A stretch of 64,000 bases of DNA from Pseudoduganella albidiflava (GCF_004322755.1 NZ_CP036401.1:3410001-3474000), one strand, 5' to 3'. Positions 37,885-46,783 are shown, numbered from the stretch's first letter. Made by a program: numbers and translations. Notes: generated by a model from the letters alone, not told the origin.

Positions 37885-38940
37885 TTACAGGCGCTGGCCG
37901 GTCGCCGTGTCGAACAGCGACGCCTGGCCGGTGTTCAGGGAGAACGCGCCACCGGGGCGGTCGTCCTGCACGATGGCGGCCACCTGGGTGCCATGGAAGC
38001 TGTGCCACACCACGCGGTGGGCGCCCATCGCCTCGACCAGCGTGACGGGGGCCGCGAAGGCGCCATCGGCGGCGACGTGCACATCTTCCGGCCGCACACC
38101 CAGCACCACCGGCTGGCCGTGCACGGGCGGCTGGCGGAACGGATAGTGCGACAGGTCCAGCGCCATGTGGCCATTGTCGAAGCGGATGCCGTGCGCCGTG
38201 TCGAGGCGTCCCTGGAACTGGTTCATGCCGGGCGAACCGAGGAAGCCCGCCACGAACAGGTTTTCCGGGGCCCGGTAGATCGCGTCGGGCGTGTCGAACT
38301 GCTGGATCACGCCGCCCTTCATGACAGCCATCCGGTCGGCCAGCGTCATCGCCTCGACCTGGTCGTGGGTCACGTAGATCATCGTGGCGCCCAGCTGCCG
38401 GTGCAGCGCCTTCAGCTCGCGGCGCAGCTCGGTGCGCAGCTTCGCGTCCAGGTTCGACAGCGGTTCGTCGAACAGGAACACGTCGGCTTCACGCACGATG
38501 GCGCGGCCGATCGCCACGCGCTGGCGCTGCCCGCCGGACAACTCGCCGGGCTTGCGCTTGAGCAGCGGGCCCAGTTGCAGCATCTCGGCGGCGCGGGCCA
38601 CGCGCCGGGCGATCTCCGCCTTCGGCGTGCCGTTGATGCGCAGGCCGAACGACATGTTGCGCTCGACATTCATGGTCGGGTACAGCGCATACGACTGGAA
38701 CACCAGCGCGATGCCGCGGTCCTTCGGGTCGGCGTAGGTCATGTCGCGCCCGCCGATGCAGATGCTGCCGCCGGCGGCGTCGTTCAGGCCGGCGATGCTG
38801 TGCAGCAGGGTCGACTTGCCGCAGCCCGAAGGGCCGAGCAGCACGATGAATTCGCCGGCGCCCACTTCCAGGTCGAGCGCATCGATGACGCGGTTGGCGC
38901 CCAGCTGGATCTGCAGGTTGCGGATGGAAACGTTGGCCAT
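37885..38940 (-). CDS. Sugar ABC transporter ATPase (MalK/UgpC type)
   Basis: This 351-aa ATPase energises the two permeases upstream. Walker A is GPSGCGKST, the signature is LSGGQRQRVAIGR, and Walker B is VFLFDEPLSNLDAKLR with the H-loop THD. A C-terminal TOBE/OB regulatory domain (VVLGVRPEDVHV) places it in the carbohydrate CUT1 MalK-like family. Cytoplasmic face of the inner membrane. Four bases separate it from the permease gene before it. Confidence 0.95.
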   Translation of the reverse strand: MANVSIRNLQIQLGANRVIDALDLEVGAGEFIVLLGPSGCGKSTLLHSIAGLNDAAGGSICIGGRDMTYADPKDRGIALVFQSYALYPTMNVERNMSFGLRINGTPKAEIARRVARAAEMLQLGPLLKRKPGELSGGQRQRVAIGRAIVREADVFLFDEPLSNLDAKLRTELRRELKALHRQLGATMIYVTHDQVEAMTLADRMAVMKGGVIQQFDTPDAIYRAPENLFVAGFLGSPGMNQFQGRLDTAHGIRFDNGHMALDLSHYPFRQPPVHGQPVVLGVRPEDVHVAADGAFAAPVTLVEAMGAHRVVWHSFHGTQVAAIVQDDRPGGAFSLNTGQASLFDTATGQRL

Positions 38941-38944
38941 GGTT

Positions 38945-39964
38945 TTACCCCTTCACTGCACCGTTGGCGATACCGCGGACGAACCAGCGGCCGGAAAAGA
39001 AATACAGGGCGAGCGGCACGAGCGACGTGAGGATCGTGGCTGCCATGTTCACGTTGTACAGGCGCTCGCCCGTCGTGGTGTTGATGATGTTGTTGAGCTG
39101 GACCGTCATCGGCAGGTTGTCCGATCCCGCGAACACGAGGCCGAGCAGGAAATCGTTCCAGATGTTCGTCACCTGCATGATCATCGCGACCACGATCACC
39201 GGCGTCGACATCGGCAGCATCAGTTCGAAGAAGATGCGCCAGAAGCCGCCGCCATCGATGCGGGCCGCCTTGAACAGCTCCTGCGGCAGGGATGCGTAAT
39301 AATTCCGGAACAGCAGCGTCATCATCGGCATGCCGAACACGATGTGGACCAGCACGATGCCCGGCAGGCTGCTGTACAGCTCCACGGCGGCCAGCGCGCG
39401 CACCAGCGGATACAGCATCACCTGGCCGGGGATGAACGCGCCGATCATGAGCACCGCGAACAGCGCGTTGGCGCCGCGCGGCCGCCAGAACGACAGCGCA
39501 TAGCCGTTCACGGCGCCGAGCGCGATGGACAGCGCCACGCTGGGCACGGTGATCTTCACGGAGTTCCAGAAGCCGCCCCGGATGCCTTCGCATTCCAGGC
39601 CCGTGCAGGCGGCCTGCCAGGCGTTGTGCCAAGGCGCCAGGGTGGGTGCCATCGGCGGCGCGAAGATGTTACCCAGCCGGATCTCGGCCATCGGCTTCAC
39701 GGACGTCACCAGCATGACGTACAGGGGCACCAGGAAGAACATGGCTGCCGTCACGAGGAACAGGTAGATGCCGATGCGGGCGGGCGTGAAGTAGGCCTGC
39801 TTGCGGCGTGGGCCGGCGAGCGCCGCGGCGAAGCGGGAGTCGGCCGGCCGTGGCGTGGCCGGTGGCGGCGGTTGCGGCACGGGGCGTGCAGAAGGATGAG
39901 ACACAGGTTGTGGCACGGATTGTGGCACGGGTTGCGGCCCACTCAGGACGATATCGCGATTCAT
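38945..39964 (-). CDS. Sugar ABC transporter permease, MalG type
   Basis: This 339-aa permease has six membrane helices. The EAA loop contacting the ATPase is in LFKAARIDGGGFWRIFFELM. An unusual N-terminal extension of about 50 residues is built of PQPV/PQSV repeats encoded by 12-base tandem repeats (about 39890-39945), before the first helix at YLFLVTAAMFFLVPLYVML. Its start overlaps the preceding permease stop by four bases, so translation is coupled. CUT1 family; substrate inferred from the GH1 enzyme in the operon. Confidence 0.93.
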   Translation of the reverse strand: MNRDIVLSGPQPVPQSVPQPVSHPSARPVPQPPPPATPRPADSRFAAALAGPRRKQAYFTPARIGIYLFLVTAAMFFLVPLYVMLVTSVKPMAEIRLGNIFAPPMAPTLAPWHNAWQAACTGLECEGIRGGFWNSVKITVPSVALSIALGAVNGYALSFWRPRGANALFAVLMIGAFIPGQVMLYPLVRALAAVELYSSLPGIVLVHIVFGMPMMTLLFRNYYASLPQELFKAARIDGGGFWRIFFELMLPMSTPVIVVAMIMQVTNIWNDFLLGLVFAGSDNLPMTVQLNNIINTTTGERLYNVNMAATILTSLVPLALYFFSGRWFVRGIANGAVKG

Positions 39965-40860
39965 TTCACTCCCCTTTGCATGGCCTTGTGGCGCGCATAG
40001 TAGAGCGGCGCGACGATCGCCAGCACCGTCAGCAGCAGTACCATCGAGGCCGCCGAGGCCAGCCCGATATTGGCGCGGCCGAACAGGTAATCCATGATGA
40101 ACTTGGCCGGCACTTCGCTGGCCGTGCCGGGGCCGCCCTGCGTCATCGCCACCACGGCGTCGAACAGCTTCACCACCAGCACGAACAGCAGGATGAAGGC
40201 GGTCGACAGCGATGGCCACAGCATCGGCAGCACGATCGACAGGTAGACACGCCACTTCGGGATGCCGTCGATGCGGGCGGCCTTCCACAATTCTTCGTCG
40301 ATGCCGCGCAGGCCGGACAGCAGCAGCGCCATCACCAGCCCCGAAGCCTGCCAGACCGTGGCGATGACGATCGTGAACAGCACCTTGTCCTGCTGGACGA
40401 TCCAGTCGAACGTGAAATCGCCGAAGCCGAGATGGCGCGCCACCTGCTGGATGCCCAGCTCGGGGTTCAGGATCCACTGCCACACCAGGCCCGTGGCCAC
40501 GAACGACATCGCATACGGATACAGGAACACGGTGCGCAGCACGCCCTCGCCTGCCACCTTCTGGTCGATGAACACGGCCAGCAGGAAGCCCAGCACCATG
40601 CAGGCGGCGATGAACAGCAGGCCGTAGATCGCCAGGTTTTCCAGCGACAGCAGCCAGCGGGCATTGCGGAACAGCCGCTCGTACTGGCCGAGGCCGACGA
40701 AGTCGCCGGACGGGAAGATGCGGCTGGACGACACGGAGACCCGCGCGGTCCACAGGATCGTCAGCACATAGGCGCCCAGCGCCGTCGCGACCATCGGCAC
40801 CAGCGCAATCCAGGCGGACAGGGACGCCGCGCGCACGCGCTTCCTCGGCGCGGCTACCAT
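39961..40860 (-). CDS. Sugar ABC transporter permease, MalF type
   Basis: This 299-aa inner-membrane permease has six helices and the EAA loop ELWKAARIDGIPKWRVYLSI. A short basic N-terminus (MVAAPRKRVRAASLSAW) precedes the first helix. It lacks the large periplasmic loop of E. coli MalF, as usual for CUT1 transporters outside enterics. It overlaps the binding-protein gene by seven bases and the second permease by four, so the three are tightly coupled. Confidence 0.93.
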   Translation of the reverse strand: MVAAPRKRVRAASLSAWIALVPMVATALGAYVLTILWTARVSVSSSRIFPSGDFVGLGQYERLFRNARWLLSLENLAIYGLLFIAACMVLGFLLAVFIDQKVAGEGVLRTVFLYPYAMSFVATGLVWQWILNPELGIQQVARHLGFGDFTFDWIVQQDKVLFTIVIATVWQASGLVMALLLSGLRGIDEELWKAARIDGIPKWRVYLSIVLPMLWPSLSTAFILLFVLVVKLFDAVVAMTQGGPGTASEVPAKFIMDYLFGRANIGLASAASMVLLLTVLAIVAPLYYARHKAMQRGVK

Positions 40861-42167
40861 GTGTTGTCCCGGATCGCCTGGGCAAACGCCTGCTGCGCGC
40901 GTTCCGGCGTCTCGTTGCGGTTCCAGTAGTTCGTCAGCACGTCCTGCAGCGCCCCGTTCAGGTCCGGGTCGAGCAGCATCTCGGCGTTGGGCAGCTGGCG
41001 CGCCTTGTCCTGCATGATCTCGATGCCCATGCGGGCGCATACATCGAGCTTGCTCATGTCGACGTCCGGGCGGATCGGGATGGAACCCTTGCGGGCGCTG
41101 AACTCTGCCTGCGGGCCGGGCGCCGTCATCACGGTCGCCAGCAGCTTCTGCGCCTGCACGATCTGCGGCTTGGCGGTCTTCGGGAACACGAACGCGTCGC
41201 CCGCGACCATGTACGGCGGCCGCGGGCCGAAGCCGGGGAAGCAGCCGAAGTGCTTGCCCGCCACCTGCCCGGCCGACGTGAATTCGCCCTTGGCCCAGTC
41301 GCCCATGATCTGCACGCCGGCGCGCCCCGAGACCACCAGCGCCGTGGCATCGTTCCAGTTGCGGCCCGGCGAGCCGGGATCGGTGTACGCTCGCAGCGCC
41401 TTGAATTTGACCAGCACATCGCGGAACGCCGGCGACGCGACGGCGCGCAGGTCGCGGTCGCGGTAGATCTTGAGGTATAGCTCGGGGCCGCCGACCAGCG
41501 CGAAGATGGCGTCGAAGACGATCTTTTCCTGCCATACCTGGCCGCCGAATGCGAGCGGTATCAGGCCGGCCTTCTTCAGTCGCTCCAGCTGGGCCACGAA
41601 CTCCTCCCAGCTCTTCGGCTCGGCCTGGATGCCGGCTTTCGCGTAGGCCGCCTTCGAGTAGAAGAACCAGGCCGGCATGTGGATGTCGACCGGCGCGGCA
41701 TAGTAATGGCCGTTGATCTTGATGGCGTCGATGATGGTGCGGGGCAGGATGTTGTCCCAATTGCCGCGCGCGGCGACATCGTCCAGGTTGTTCAGCAAGC
41801 CCTGGTCGACGATGTCGCGGAACTGCTTCGAGGTGTTGAATTGCGCCGCCACCGGCGCGTTGCCGCCGACGATGCGGTTGATCGTCGAGGCGCGCGACTG
41901 GTCGGCGCCGGCCACCGCCTGGTCGATCCACTGGCCGCCGGCGCGGGTGTAGGCATCGGCGAACTGGCGGATCGCGGCCGACTCGCCGCCGGAAGTCCAC
42001 CAGTGCGACACGGTAGCCTTCAGGGGAGCACCGGCGGGCGCCCTGGCGGATGCCTTGGCGGATGGCTGCGGCGCGGCCGGCTGCTGCGTGGCCTGCGCCG
42101 GAGGCAGCGACCATGCCAGCGCCAGGGCGGCGGCCCGCGCCACGGCGCCGGGGGTAGCCTTGTTCAT
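40854..42167 (-). CDS. Sugar ABC transporter substrate-binding protein
   Basis: This 437-aa periplasmic binding protein has a signal peptide (AVARAAALALAWSLPPAQA). The mature part shows the family 1 (MalE/UgpB) pattern: TVSHWWTSGGESAAIRQFAD near the start, MPAWFFYSKAAYAKAGI in the middle and GDWAKGEF late. It delivers sugar to the MalF/MalG-type pair. The ATG at 42167 has GGAGACGAC upstream; six extra in-frame residues exist further up. It lies 76 bases after the beta-glucosidase stop. Confidence 0.92.
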   Translation of the reverse strand: MNKATPGAVARAAALALAWSLPPAQATQQPAAPQPSAKASARAPAGAPLKATVSHWWTSGGESAAIRQFADAYTRAGGQWIDQAVAGADQSRASTINRIVGGNAPVAAQFNTSKQFRDIVDQGLLNNLDDVAARGNWDNILPRTIIDAIKINGHYYAAPVDIHMPAWFFYSKAAYAKAGIQAEPKSWEEFVAQLERLKKAGLIPLAFGGQVWQEKIVFDAIFALVGGPELYLKIYRDRDLRAVASPAFRDVLVKFKALRAYTDPGSPGRNWNDATALVVSGRAGVQIMGDWAKGEFTSAGQVAGKHFGCFPGFGPRPPYMVAGDAFVFPKTAKPQIVQAQKLLATVMTAPGPQAEFSARKGSIPIRPDVDMSKLDVCARMGIEIMQDKARQLPNAEMLLDPDLNGALQDVLTNYWNRNETPERAQQAFAQAIRDNTW

Positions 42168-42243
42168 GTCGTCTCCATGGCGCATCGGGGCGCCTTATAG
42201 GTATGGGATGCTAATGATAAGTGAAACAGGCTGCCGGCTGGAA

Positions 42244-43635
42244 TCAGGATCGGCCGTTGCGCCGCGCCAGGAAGTCGCGCACCAGTTCGGCGCTGCGCTT
42301 GACCGTGCGCCGCTGCGTGGCGTAGTCGACATGGACGATGCCGAAGCGCCGCTCGTAGCCGAAGGCCCACTCGAAATTGTCCATCAGCGACCAGATGTAG
42401 TAGCCGCGCACGTCGACGCCCGCCTTCACCGCCCGGTCCACCGCCGCCAGGTGGCGGTTCAGGAAGGCGATGCGCTGGCCGTCGACCACGTGGCCGTCCA
42501 TCACCTCGTCGTCGCAGGCCATGCCGTTTTCCGTGATGTAGATGGGCGGCAGGCTGGCGTAGCGTTCGTGGAAGCCGACCAGCAGGTGCGCCAGGCCTTC
42601 GGGATACACCTCCCATCCCATCTGGGTGCGCTCGACGCCTTCCAGGTCCACTTCGACATAACCGCCGTTGCCGTCGCCGCGGACGTTGGTGCGGAAGTAG
42701 TAATTGATGCCCAGGAAATCGAGCGGCGCGGCGATGATGGCCAGGTCGCCCTCCTCCACCGGCGGCTCGGCGCCCTGCCACAGCTGTTCGAACAGCGCCG
42801 CGGGATAGCTGCCCTTCAGCAGCGGATCGAGCACCCAGTCATTGTGCTGCAGCTCGAACAGTTCGGCGGCGCGGCGGTCCTCGGGGCGATCGCCATCCGT
42901 GGTGCCGCGCCCCACGTTGAGGACGATGCCCTTCTGCGAGGCCGGGTCGTTGCGGCGCAGCGCCTGCAGCGCCAGGCCGTGGCCCAGCAGCAGGTGGTGC
43001 ATCGCCGCGCTGGCCTCGGTGACGCTGGTGTGGCCCGGCGCGTGGTGGCCGGTGCCGTAGCCGTGCATCGCCGAGCACCACGGCTCGTTCAGTGTCGACC
43101 AGAAGTCGACCAGGCCGGCCAGCTCGCGGCTCACCAGGTCCGCATACTCGGCGAACCGGTAAGCCGTCGCCCGGTTGCACCAGCCGCCGGCATCCTCGAG
43201 GTGTTGCGGCAGGTCCCAGTGGTACAGCGTGACGGAGGTGCGAATGCCCCTGGCGCGCAACGCCTGGAGCAGCTCGCGATAGAAGGCGATGCCCTTTTCG
43301 TTGGCGCGGCCATCGCGGTCCATCACCCGCGGCCAGGCAATCGACAGGCGGTAGGCATCCACGTTCAGCGCGGCGATCAGGTCGACGTCGTCGCGCCAGC
43401 GGTGATAGTGGTCGCAGGCCACGGCGCCCGTGTCGCCGCGCAGCACCTTGCCGGGCGTCGCCGAGAAGGTATCCCAGATCGACGGCAGGCGGCCATCTTC
43501 GTCCACCGCGCCTTCGATCTGGTAGGCGGCGGTGGCCACGCCCAGCAGGAAGTCCCGGCGCCACAGGACCGAATCGGGCGGCACGTCGAACGTCTCGGCA
43601 ACCTGCGCATGCAATGCTTTCTTGAACACGGACAC
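42244..43635 (-). CDS. Glycoside hydrolase family 1 beta-glucosidase
   Basis: This 463-aa protein is a retaining beta-glycosidase with a (beta/alpha)8 barrel. The acid/base Glu is in TLNEPWCSAMHG and the nucleophile in YITENGMACDD, both intact. The N-terminal FLLGVATAAYQIEGA is the family 1 signature. No signal peptide is seen, so it works in the cytoplasm on imported beta-glucosides such as cellobiose, or on related beta-galactosides. It is the first gene of the six-gene sugar operon. GAGT precedes the ATG, and LacI-type operators flank the promoter. Confidence 0.93.
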   Translation of the reverse strand: MSVFKKALHAQVAETFDVPPDSVLWRRDFLLGVATAAYQIEGAVDEDGRLPSIWDTFSATPGKVLRGDTGAVACDHYHRWRDDVDLIAALNVDAYRLSIAWPRVMDRDGRANEKGIAFYRELLQALRARGIRTSVTLYHWDLPQHLEDAGGWCNRATAYRFAEYADLVSRELAGLVDFWSTLNEPWCSAMHGYGTGHHAPGHTSVTEASAAMHHLLLGHGLALQALRRNDPASQKGIVLNVGRGTTDGDRPEDRRAAELFELQHNDWVLDPLLKGSYPAALFEQLWQGAEPPVEEGDLAIIAAPLDFLGINYYFRTNVRGDGNGGYVEVDLEGVERTQMGWEVYPEGLAHLLVGFHERYASLPPIYITENGMACDDEVMDGHVVDGQRIAFLNRHLAAVDRAVKAGVDVRGYYIWSLMDNFEWAFGYERRFGIVHVDYATQRRTVKRSAELVRDFLARRNGRS

Positions 43636-43652
43636 TCCTTGGCTGAATCAGT

Positions 43653-43668
43653 GTGGAAGCGCTTCCAC
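43653..43668. promoter_or_regulatory. LacI-type operator O1 (GTGGAAGCGCTTCCAC)
   Basis: This perfect 16-bp palindrome with the central CG typical of LacI/CcpA-family operators lies between the -10 and the GH1 start, where a bound repressor would block transcription. Confidence 0.75.
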
Positions 43669-43680
43669 TTGTTGTTGCCA

Positions 43681-43710
43681 ATACTATCAGCCTGCTTTTT
43701 ACGGCGTCAA
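43681..43710 (-). promoter_or_regulatory. Promoter of the GH1-ABC-TonB operon
   Basis: On the minus strand: TTGACG (43710-43705), an 18-base spacer and TAGTAT (43686-43681). It is bracketed by the two palindromes. Confidence 0.65.
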
Positions 43711-43720
43711 ACACTTTTTT

Positions 43721-43732
43721 GGAAACGTTTCC
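43721..43732. promoter_or_regulatory. LacI-type operator O2 (GGAAACGTTTCC)
   Basis: This perfect 12-bp palindrome, 11 bases upstream of the -35, has the same GGAA..CG..TTCC core as O1. The O1-O2 centres are about 66 bp apart, a distance compatible with looping. Confidence 0.7.
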
Positions 43733-43816
43733 TGTCGTCGTAAAAAGCACACATCACGGGTGATCTACCGCATTCCACTGTCGAGCTGGCTGCTAAACAA
43801 CAGGGGACAGTCCCTC

Positions 43817-44092
43817 ACGCCGCCACGTCAAAACGTAACCCGACACATTGAAAGCGCATGCATTCACCCCAACAGCGAAGGGCTGGGGTCAAGAAGGAGT
43901 ACCGGCATGCATGCCGGTACCGCTACGCAGGCGAGGAGCGGTGCTCCTCGAACCCCCTGCTCTGCCCCGCCGGGGTGTAGCAGGGGTTTCGCGAAGTCTG
44001 CTTCGCGCCTGCGGAACGATGCTGGCGTGCATGCCAGCATTCCTCCCTGACCCCGGAACTTGCATCTGGGGTGGGCTTGCTTGAGCGGCACT
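43817..44092 (+). repeat. Nested-palindrome intergenic element, copy E (long form)
   Basis: The arms are GCGCATGCATTCACCCCAAC (43855-43874) and TCTGGGGTGGGCTTGC near 44066-44081. Between GGGGTCA (43885-43891) and CTGACCCC (44047-44054) sits the ~160-bp core with palindromes ACCGGCATGCATGCCGGT, GGAGCGGTGCTCC, CCCCGCCGGGG and GCTGGCGTGCATGCCAGC. A separate GGGGACAGTCCC palindrome lies at 43803. The core has the same orientation relative to its arms as copy F and the opposite of copy C. Confidence 0.85.
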
Positions 44093-44188
44093 AGTACTAC
44101 TGAAGGAAACCCTACGCATCAGGCGGTGGAGGGCGTAACGTCGCCGGCGGGAATGTTCGCCTGCACCGGAGTGGCGCAGGCGGGGATG

Positions 44189-44755
44189 TTATTTCTTGTC
44201 GTTGGGGGGCGTGACGGGTGGCACGGCGAACGGGAAGGCGCCGAACAGGTTCTTGCTCTGGTTTTGCATCTGTTCCTGCATCTGCACGAACAGGCTCTTG
44301 CTCTGGTCGATGTAGTTGTTCATCATGCCCTGCATGATCGGGGCCTGCACGTTCATGAACTGCGTCCACATCTCCGGGCTGAAGGTCTTGCCGTCGAAAT
44401 TCACGGCGCCGGTGGTAAGGCGGCGCTGGATGTCGGTGAAGGCCTGGATATTCTTTTCCAGGTATGAGCCCATCATGCCCTGCATCGCATGGCCGTAATA
44501 ACGGATGATCTGCGCCAGCACGTCCGTCGAGAACATCGGCGCGCCGCTCGCCTCTTCTTCCAGGATGATCTGCAGCAGGATGCTGCGGGTCAGGTCTTCG
44601 TTCGACTTGGCATCCACCACGGTGAACGGCTCATTGTCCAGCACAAGCTGTTTCACGTCGGTCAGCGTGATATAGGAACTGGTCTGCGTATCGTAGAGTC
44701 GGCGGTTGGGATACTTCTTGATCAGGCGTTCGGCAGTTTTCTTTACACTACTCAT
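44189..44755 (-). CDS. phaR: PHA synthesis repressor PhaR
   Basis: This 188-aa regulator starts MSSVKKTAERLIKKYPNRRL, the hallmark PhaR DNA-binding domain, followed by YDTQTSSYITLTDVKQLVLD. The C-terminal PHB-accumulation region (about residues 80-150) is Met/Gln-rich and binds PHA granules. PhaR represses phasin and its own gene until titrated by nascent polymer. The start at 44755 matches the family. Nineteen further in-frame residues back to an ATG at 44812 lack similarity and abut a terminator. It lies downstream of phaC without phaA or phaB. Confidence 0.93.
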   Translation of the reverse strand: MSSVKKTAERLIKKYPNRRLYDTQTSSYITLTDVKQLVLDNEPFTVVDAKSNEDLTRSILLQIILEEEASGAPMFSTDVLAQIIRYYGHAMQGMMGSYLEKNIQAFTDIQRRLTTGAVNFDGKTFSPEMWTQFMNVQAPIMQGMMNNYIDQSKSLFVQMQEQMQNQSKNLFGAFPFAVPPVTPPNDKK

Positions 44756-44819
44756 CACGAGTTCCGTATTTTGCGCCGCAGCGCATTCCTTGTGGGTTTC
44801 AAAAAGGGCCATGAAAAAA

Positions 44820-44851
44820 ACGAAAAAAAGCGAACGTAGAGTTCGCTTTCA
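44820..44851 (-). terminator. Intrinsic terminator between the phaR promoter-like site and phaR
   Basis: On the minus strand: AAAGCGAAC, loop, GTTCGCTTT followed by T-runs. It could end phaC transcripts or act as an attenuator in the phaR leader. Confidence 0.8.
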
Positions 44852-44868
44852 CTAGCCCTGCTCACCCT

Positions 44869-44890
44869 ATTATAGAGTGAAAATTTCACT
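44869..44890 (-). promoter_or_regulatory. Candidate phaR promoter -10 with palindromic operator
   Basis: A minus-strand TATAAT (44874-44869) is immediately preceded by the palindrome AGTGAAAATTTCACT (44876-44890). The palindrome would occupy the -35/-10 spacer, a good place for a repressor such as PhaR itself. This is inference. Confidence 0.5.
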
Positions 44891-45028
44891 ATATGCGCAC
44901 GCAGTAGGATGAAAGCGGCATGAAATCCAGAATAAAACCGACCCGGGGGCCGGTGGAATGGCGCTTATTGCAACGCAACGAAAATAAGCGCCGGACAAAG
45001 ACTGTTCCCACCGTCTGGCTTTCCCGGC

Positions 45029-46738
45029 TTAATCAGCCTTTTCCTTGACGTAACGGCCAGGCGCCGGCTCGACCGGCGGGTAGTCGGCGTTGCCGGCTTG
45101 CGTGCGGGCTGGCACGTCCTCGCCACCGTGCTCGGCCAGGAAGGCCGCCCACAGGGGCCACCAGCTGCCCGGATGCTCGACGGCGTCGGCCATCCACGCA
45201 TCGGGATTCTCCGGCCGGTCGTCATTGACCCAGTAGCTGCGCTTGTTCTTCGATGGCGGATTGATGACGCCGGCGATGTGCCCGGAAGCGCCCAGCACGA
45301 AGCGGTTGGCGTCGCGCCGCGCCGGGTTGAGGATATTCATCGAGCCATAGGCGGAGGTCCACGGCACGATATGGTCTTCGCGCGATCCGTAGATGAAGGC
45401 GGGCGCGTCGATCGTCGCCAGGTCGACCTTCTCGCCGGCCACCGTCAGGCGGCCCGGCTCCTTCAGCCGGTTCTCCAGGTACGTATTGCGCAGGTACCAG
45501 CAGAACATCGGGCCCGGCAGGTTGGTCGAATCGGAGTTCCAGTACAGCAGATCGAACGCGGCCGGTTCGTTGCCCTTCAGGTAGTTCGACTGCACATAGT
45601 TCCACACCAGGTCGTTCGGCCGCAGGCTCGAGAACGTGCTGGCCAGGTCGCGCCCCGGCATCAGGCCGCCCTGCGCCAGCGCCTGCTCGCGCAACTGCAC
45701 CTGCGGTTCGTCGACGAACACGCTCAGCACGCCCGTGTCGGAAAAGTCCAGGAACGTGGTCAGCAGGGTGAGGCTGGCCGCCGGCTGCTCGCCGCGTGCG
45801 GCCAGCACCGCCAGCGCGGTCGACAGCAGCGTGCCGCCCACGCAGAAGCCCAGCAGGTTCAGCGTGTCTTCCCCGCTGATGTCCTGCACGGCGCGGATGG
45901 CCCGGATCACGCCCTGCTCGGTGTAGTCGTCCCACGACGTTTTCGCCAGCGAGGCATCCGGGTTGCGCCACGAGACCAGAAACACGGTATTGCCCTGCTC
46001 GACCGCGTAGCGCACCAGCGAATTGCTTGGCTGCAGGTCCAGGATGTAGTACTTGTTGATGCACGGCGGCACCATCAGCAGCGGCCGCTGCCGGACCGTC
46101 TCCGTGCGCGGCCGGTACTGGATCAACTGGAACAGCGGCGTTTCCAGCACGATGTCGCCCTCGGTCGTGGCCAGGTTGCGGCCGACCTCGAACGCCTTGT
46201 CGTCGGACAGCGAAATCTGCCCCTTCTGCATGTCGGCCAGCATGTTCTTCAGGCCGCGGGTCAGGCTTTCGCCCTTCGATTCGATTAGCGCCTGCTGGGC
46301 TTCCGGATTGGTCGCCAGGAAGTTGGCCGGCGACATCGCATCGACCACCTGCTGCAGGGCGAAGCGGATCTTCTGCCGTTGCTGGGGCGCCGCCTCGACG
46401 GCATCGGCCATCGCCAGCAGGAACTTGGCATTGAGCAGGTAAGCCGCCGCGCTGAACGCGGTGACGGGATTGGCGGTCCATGCCGGGGCGGAGAACCGCC
46501 GGTCGCGGATCTCGGGCGTCTTGCCTTCCAGGAGCTGCTGCCACAGTGCTCCGAATTCGGCCATGTATTCGTTCTTCAGGGTGTCCAGTACTTCCGGCTT
46601 CACCGTCGCACCGGCGTCGCGCAGCAGCGCGGCACCGGGCATGGGAACACCTGCCAGGGCGTCCGGGTTGGACATCCAGGATTGCCACTGGCTTGGATTC
46701 ATCCAGCTGGCCAGGGACTGCGCGTCGGGCATGTTCAT
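45029..46738 (-). CDS. phaC: Class I poly(3-hydroxyalkanoate) synthase
   Basis: This 569-aa enzyme polymerises (R)-3-hydroxyacyl-CoA into storage polymer on granules. The lipase-like box is GFCVGG with catalytic Cys at about residue 299. The Asp is in YGSREDHIVPW and the His in LGASGHIAGVINPP. The N-terminal ~100-residue domain (MNPSQWQSWMSNPDAL) is the class I type that acts without PhaE/PhaR subunits. The ATG at 46738 gives MNMPDAQSLASW; an 11-residue longer version is possible. Divergent from a small membrane protein, 45 bases between starts. Confidence 0.95.
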   Translation of the reverse strand: MNMPDAQSLASWMNPSQWQSWMSNPDALAGVPMPGAALLRDAGATVKPEVLDTLKNEYMAEFGALWQQLLEGKTPEIRDRRFSAPAWTANPVTAFSAAAYLLNAKFLLAMADAVEAAPQQRQKIRFALQQVVDAMSPANFLATNPEAQQALIESKGESLTRGLKNMLADMQKGQISLSDDKAFEVGRNLATTEGDIVLETPLFQLIQYRPRTETVRQRPLLMVPPCINKYYILDLQPSNSLVRYAVEQGNTVFLVSWRNPDASLAKTSWDDYTEQGVIRAIRAVQDISGEDTLNLLGFCVGGTLLSTALAVLAARGEQPAASLTLLTTFLDFSDTGVLSVFVDEPQVQLREQALAQGGLMPGRDLASTFSSLRPNDLVWNYVQSNYLKGNEPAAFDLLYWNSDSTNLPGPMFCWYLRNTYLENRLKEPGRLTVAGEKVDLATIDAPAFIYGSREDHIVPWTSAYGSMNILNPARRDANRFVLGASGHIAGVINPPSKNKRSYWVNDDRPENPDAWMADAVEHPGSWWPLWAAFLAEHGGEDVPARTQAGNADYPPVEPAPGRYVKEKAD

Positions 46739-46783
46739 GTATATTCCATTTAGAATTGTTTGTGATTCCAACCGAAACTACCG

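Noticed and set aside
43832..44119. Overlapping ORFs of 75-80 residues on both strands in repeat copy E
   Set aside because: They are open by chance in GC-rich palindromes. The similarity among copies reflects DNA repeats, not protein conservation.
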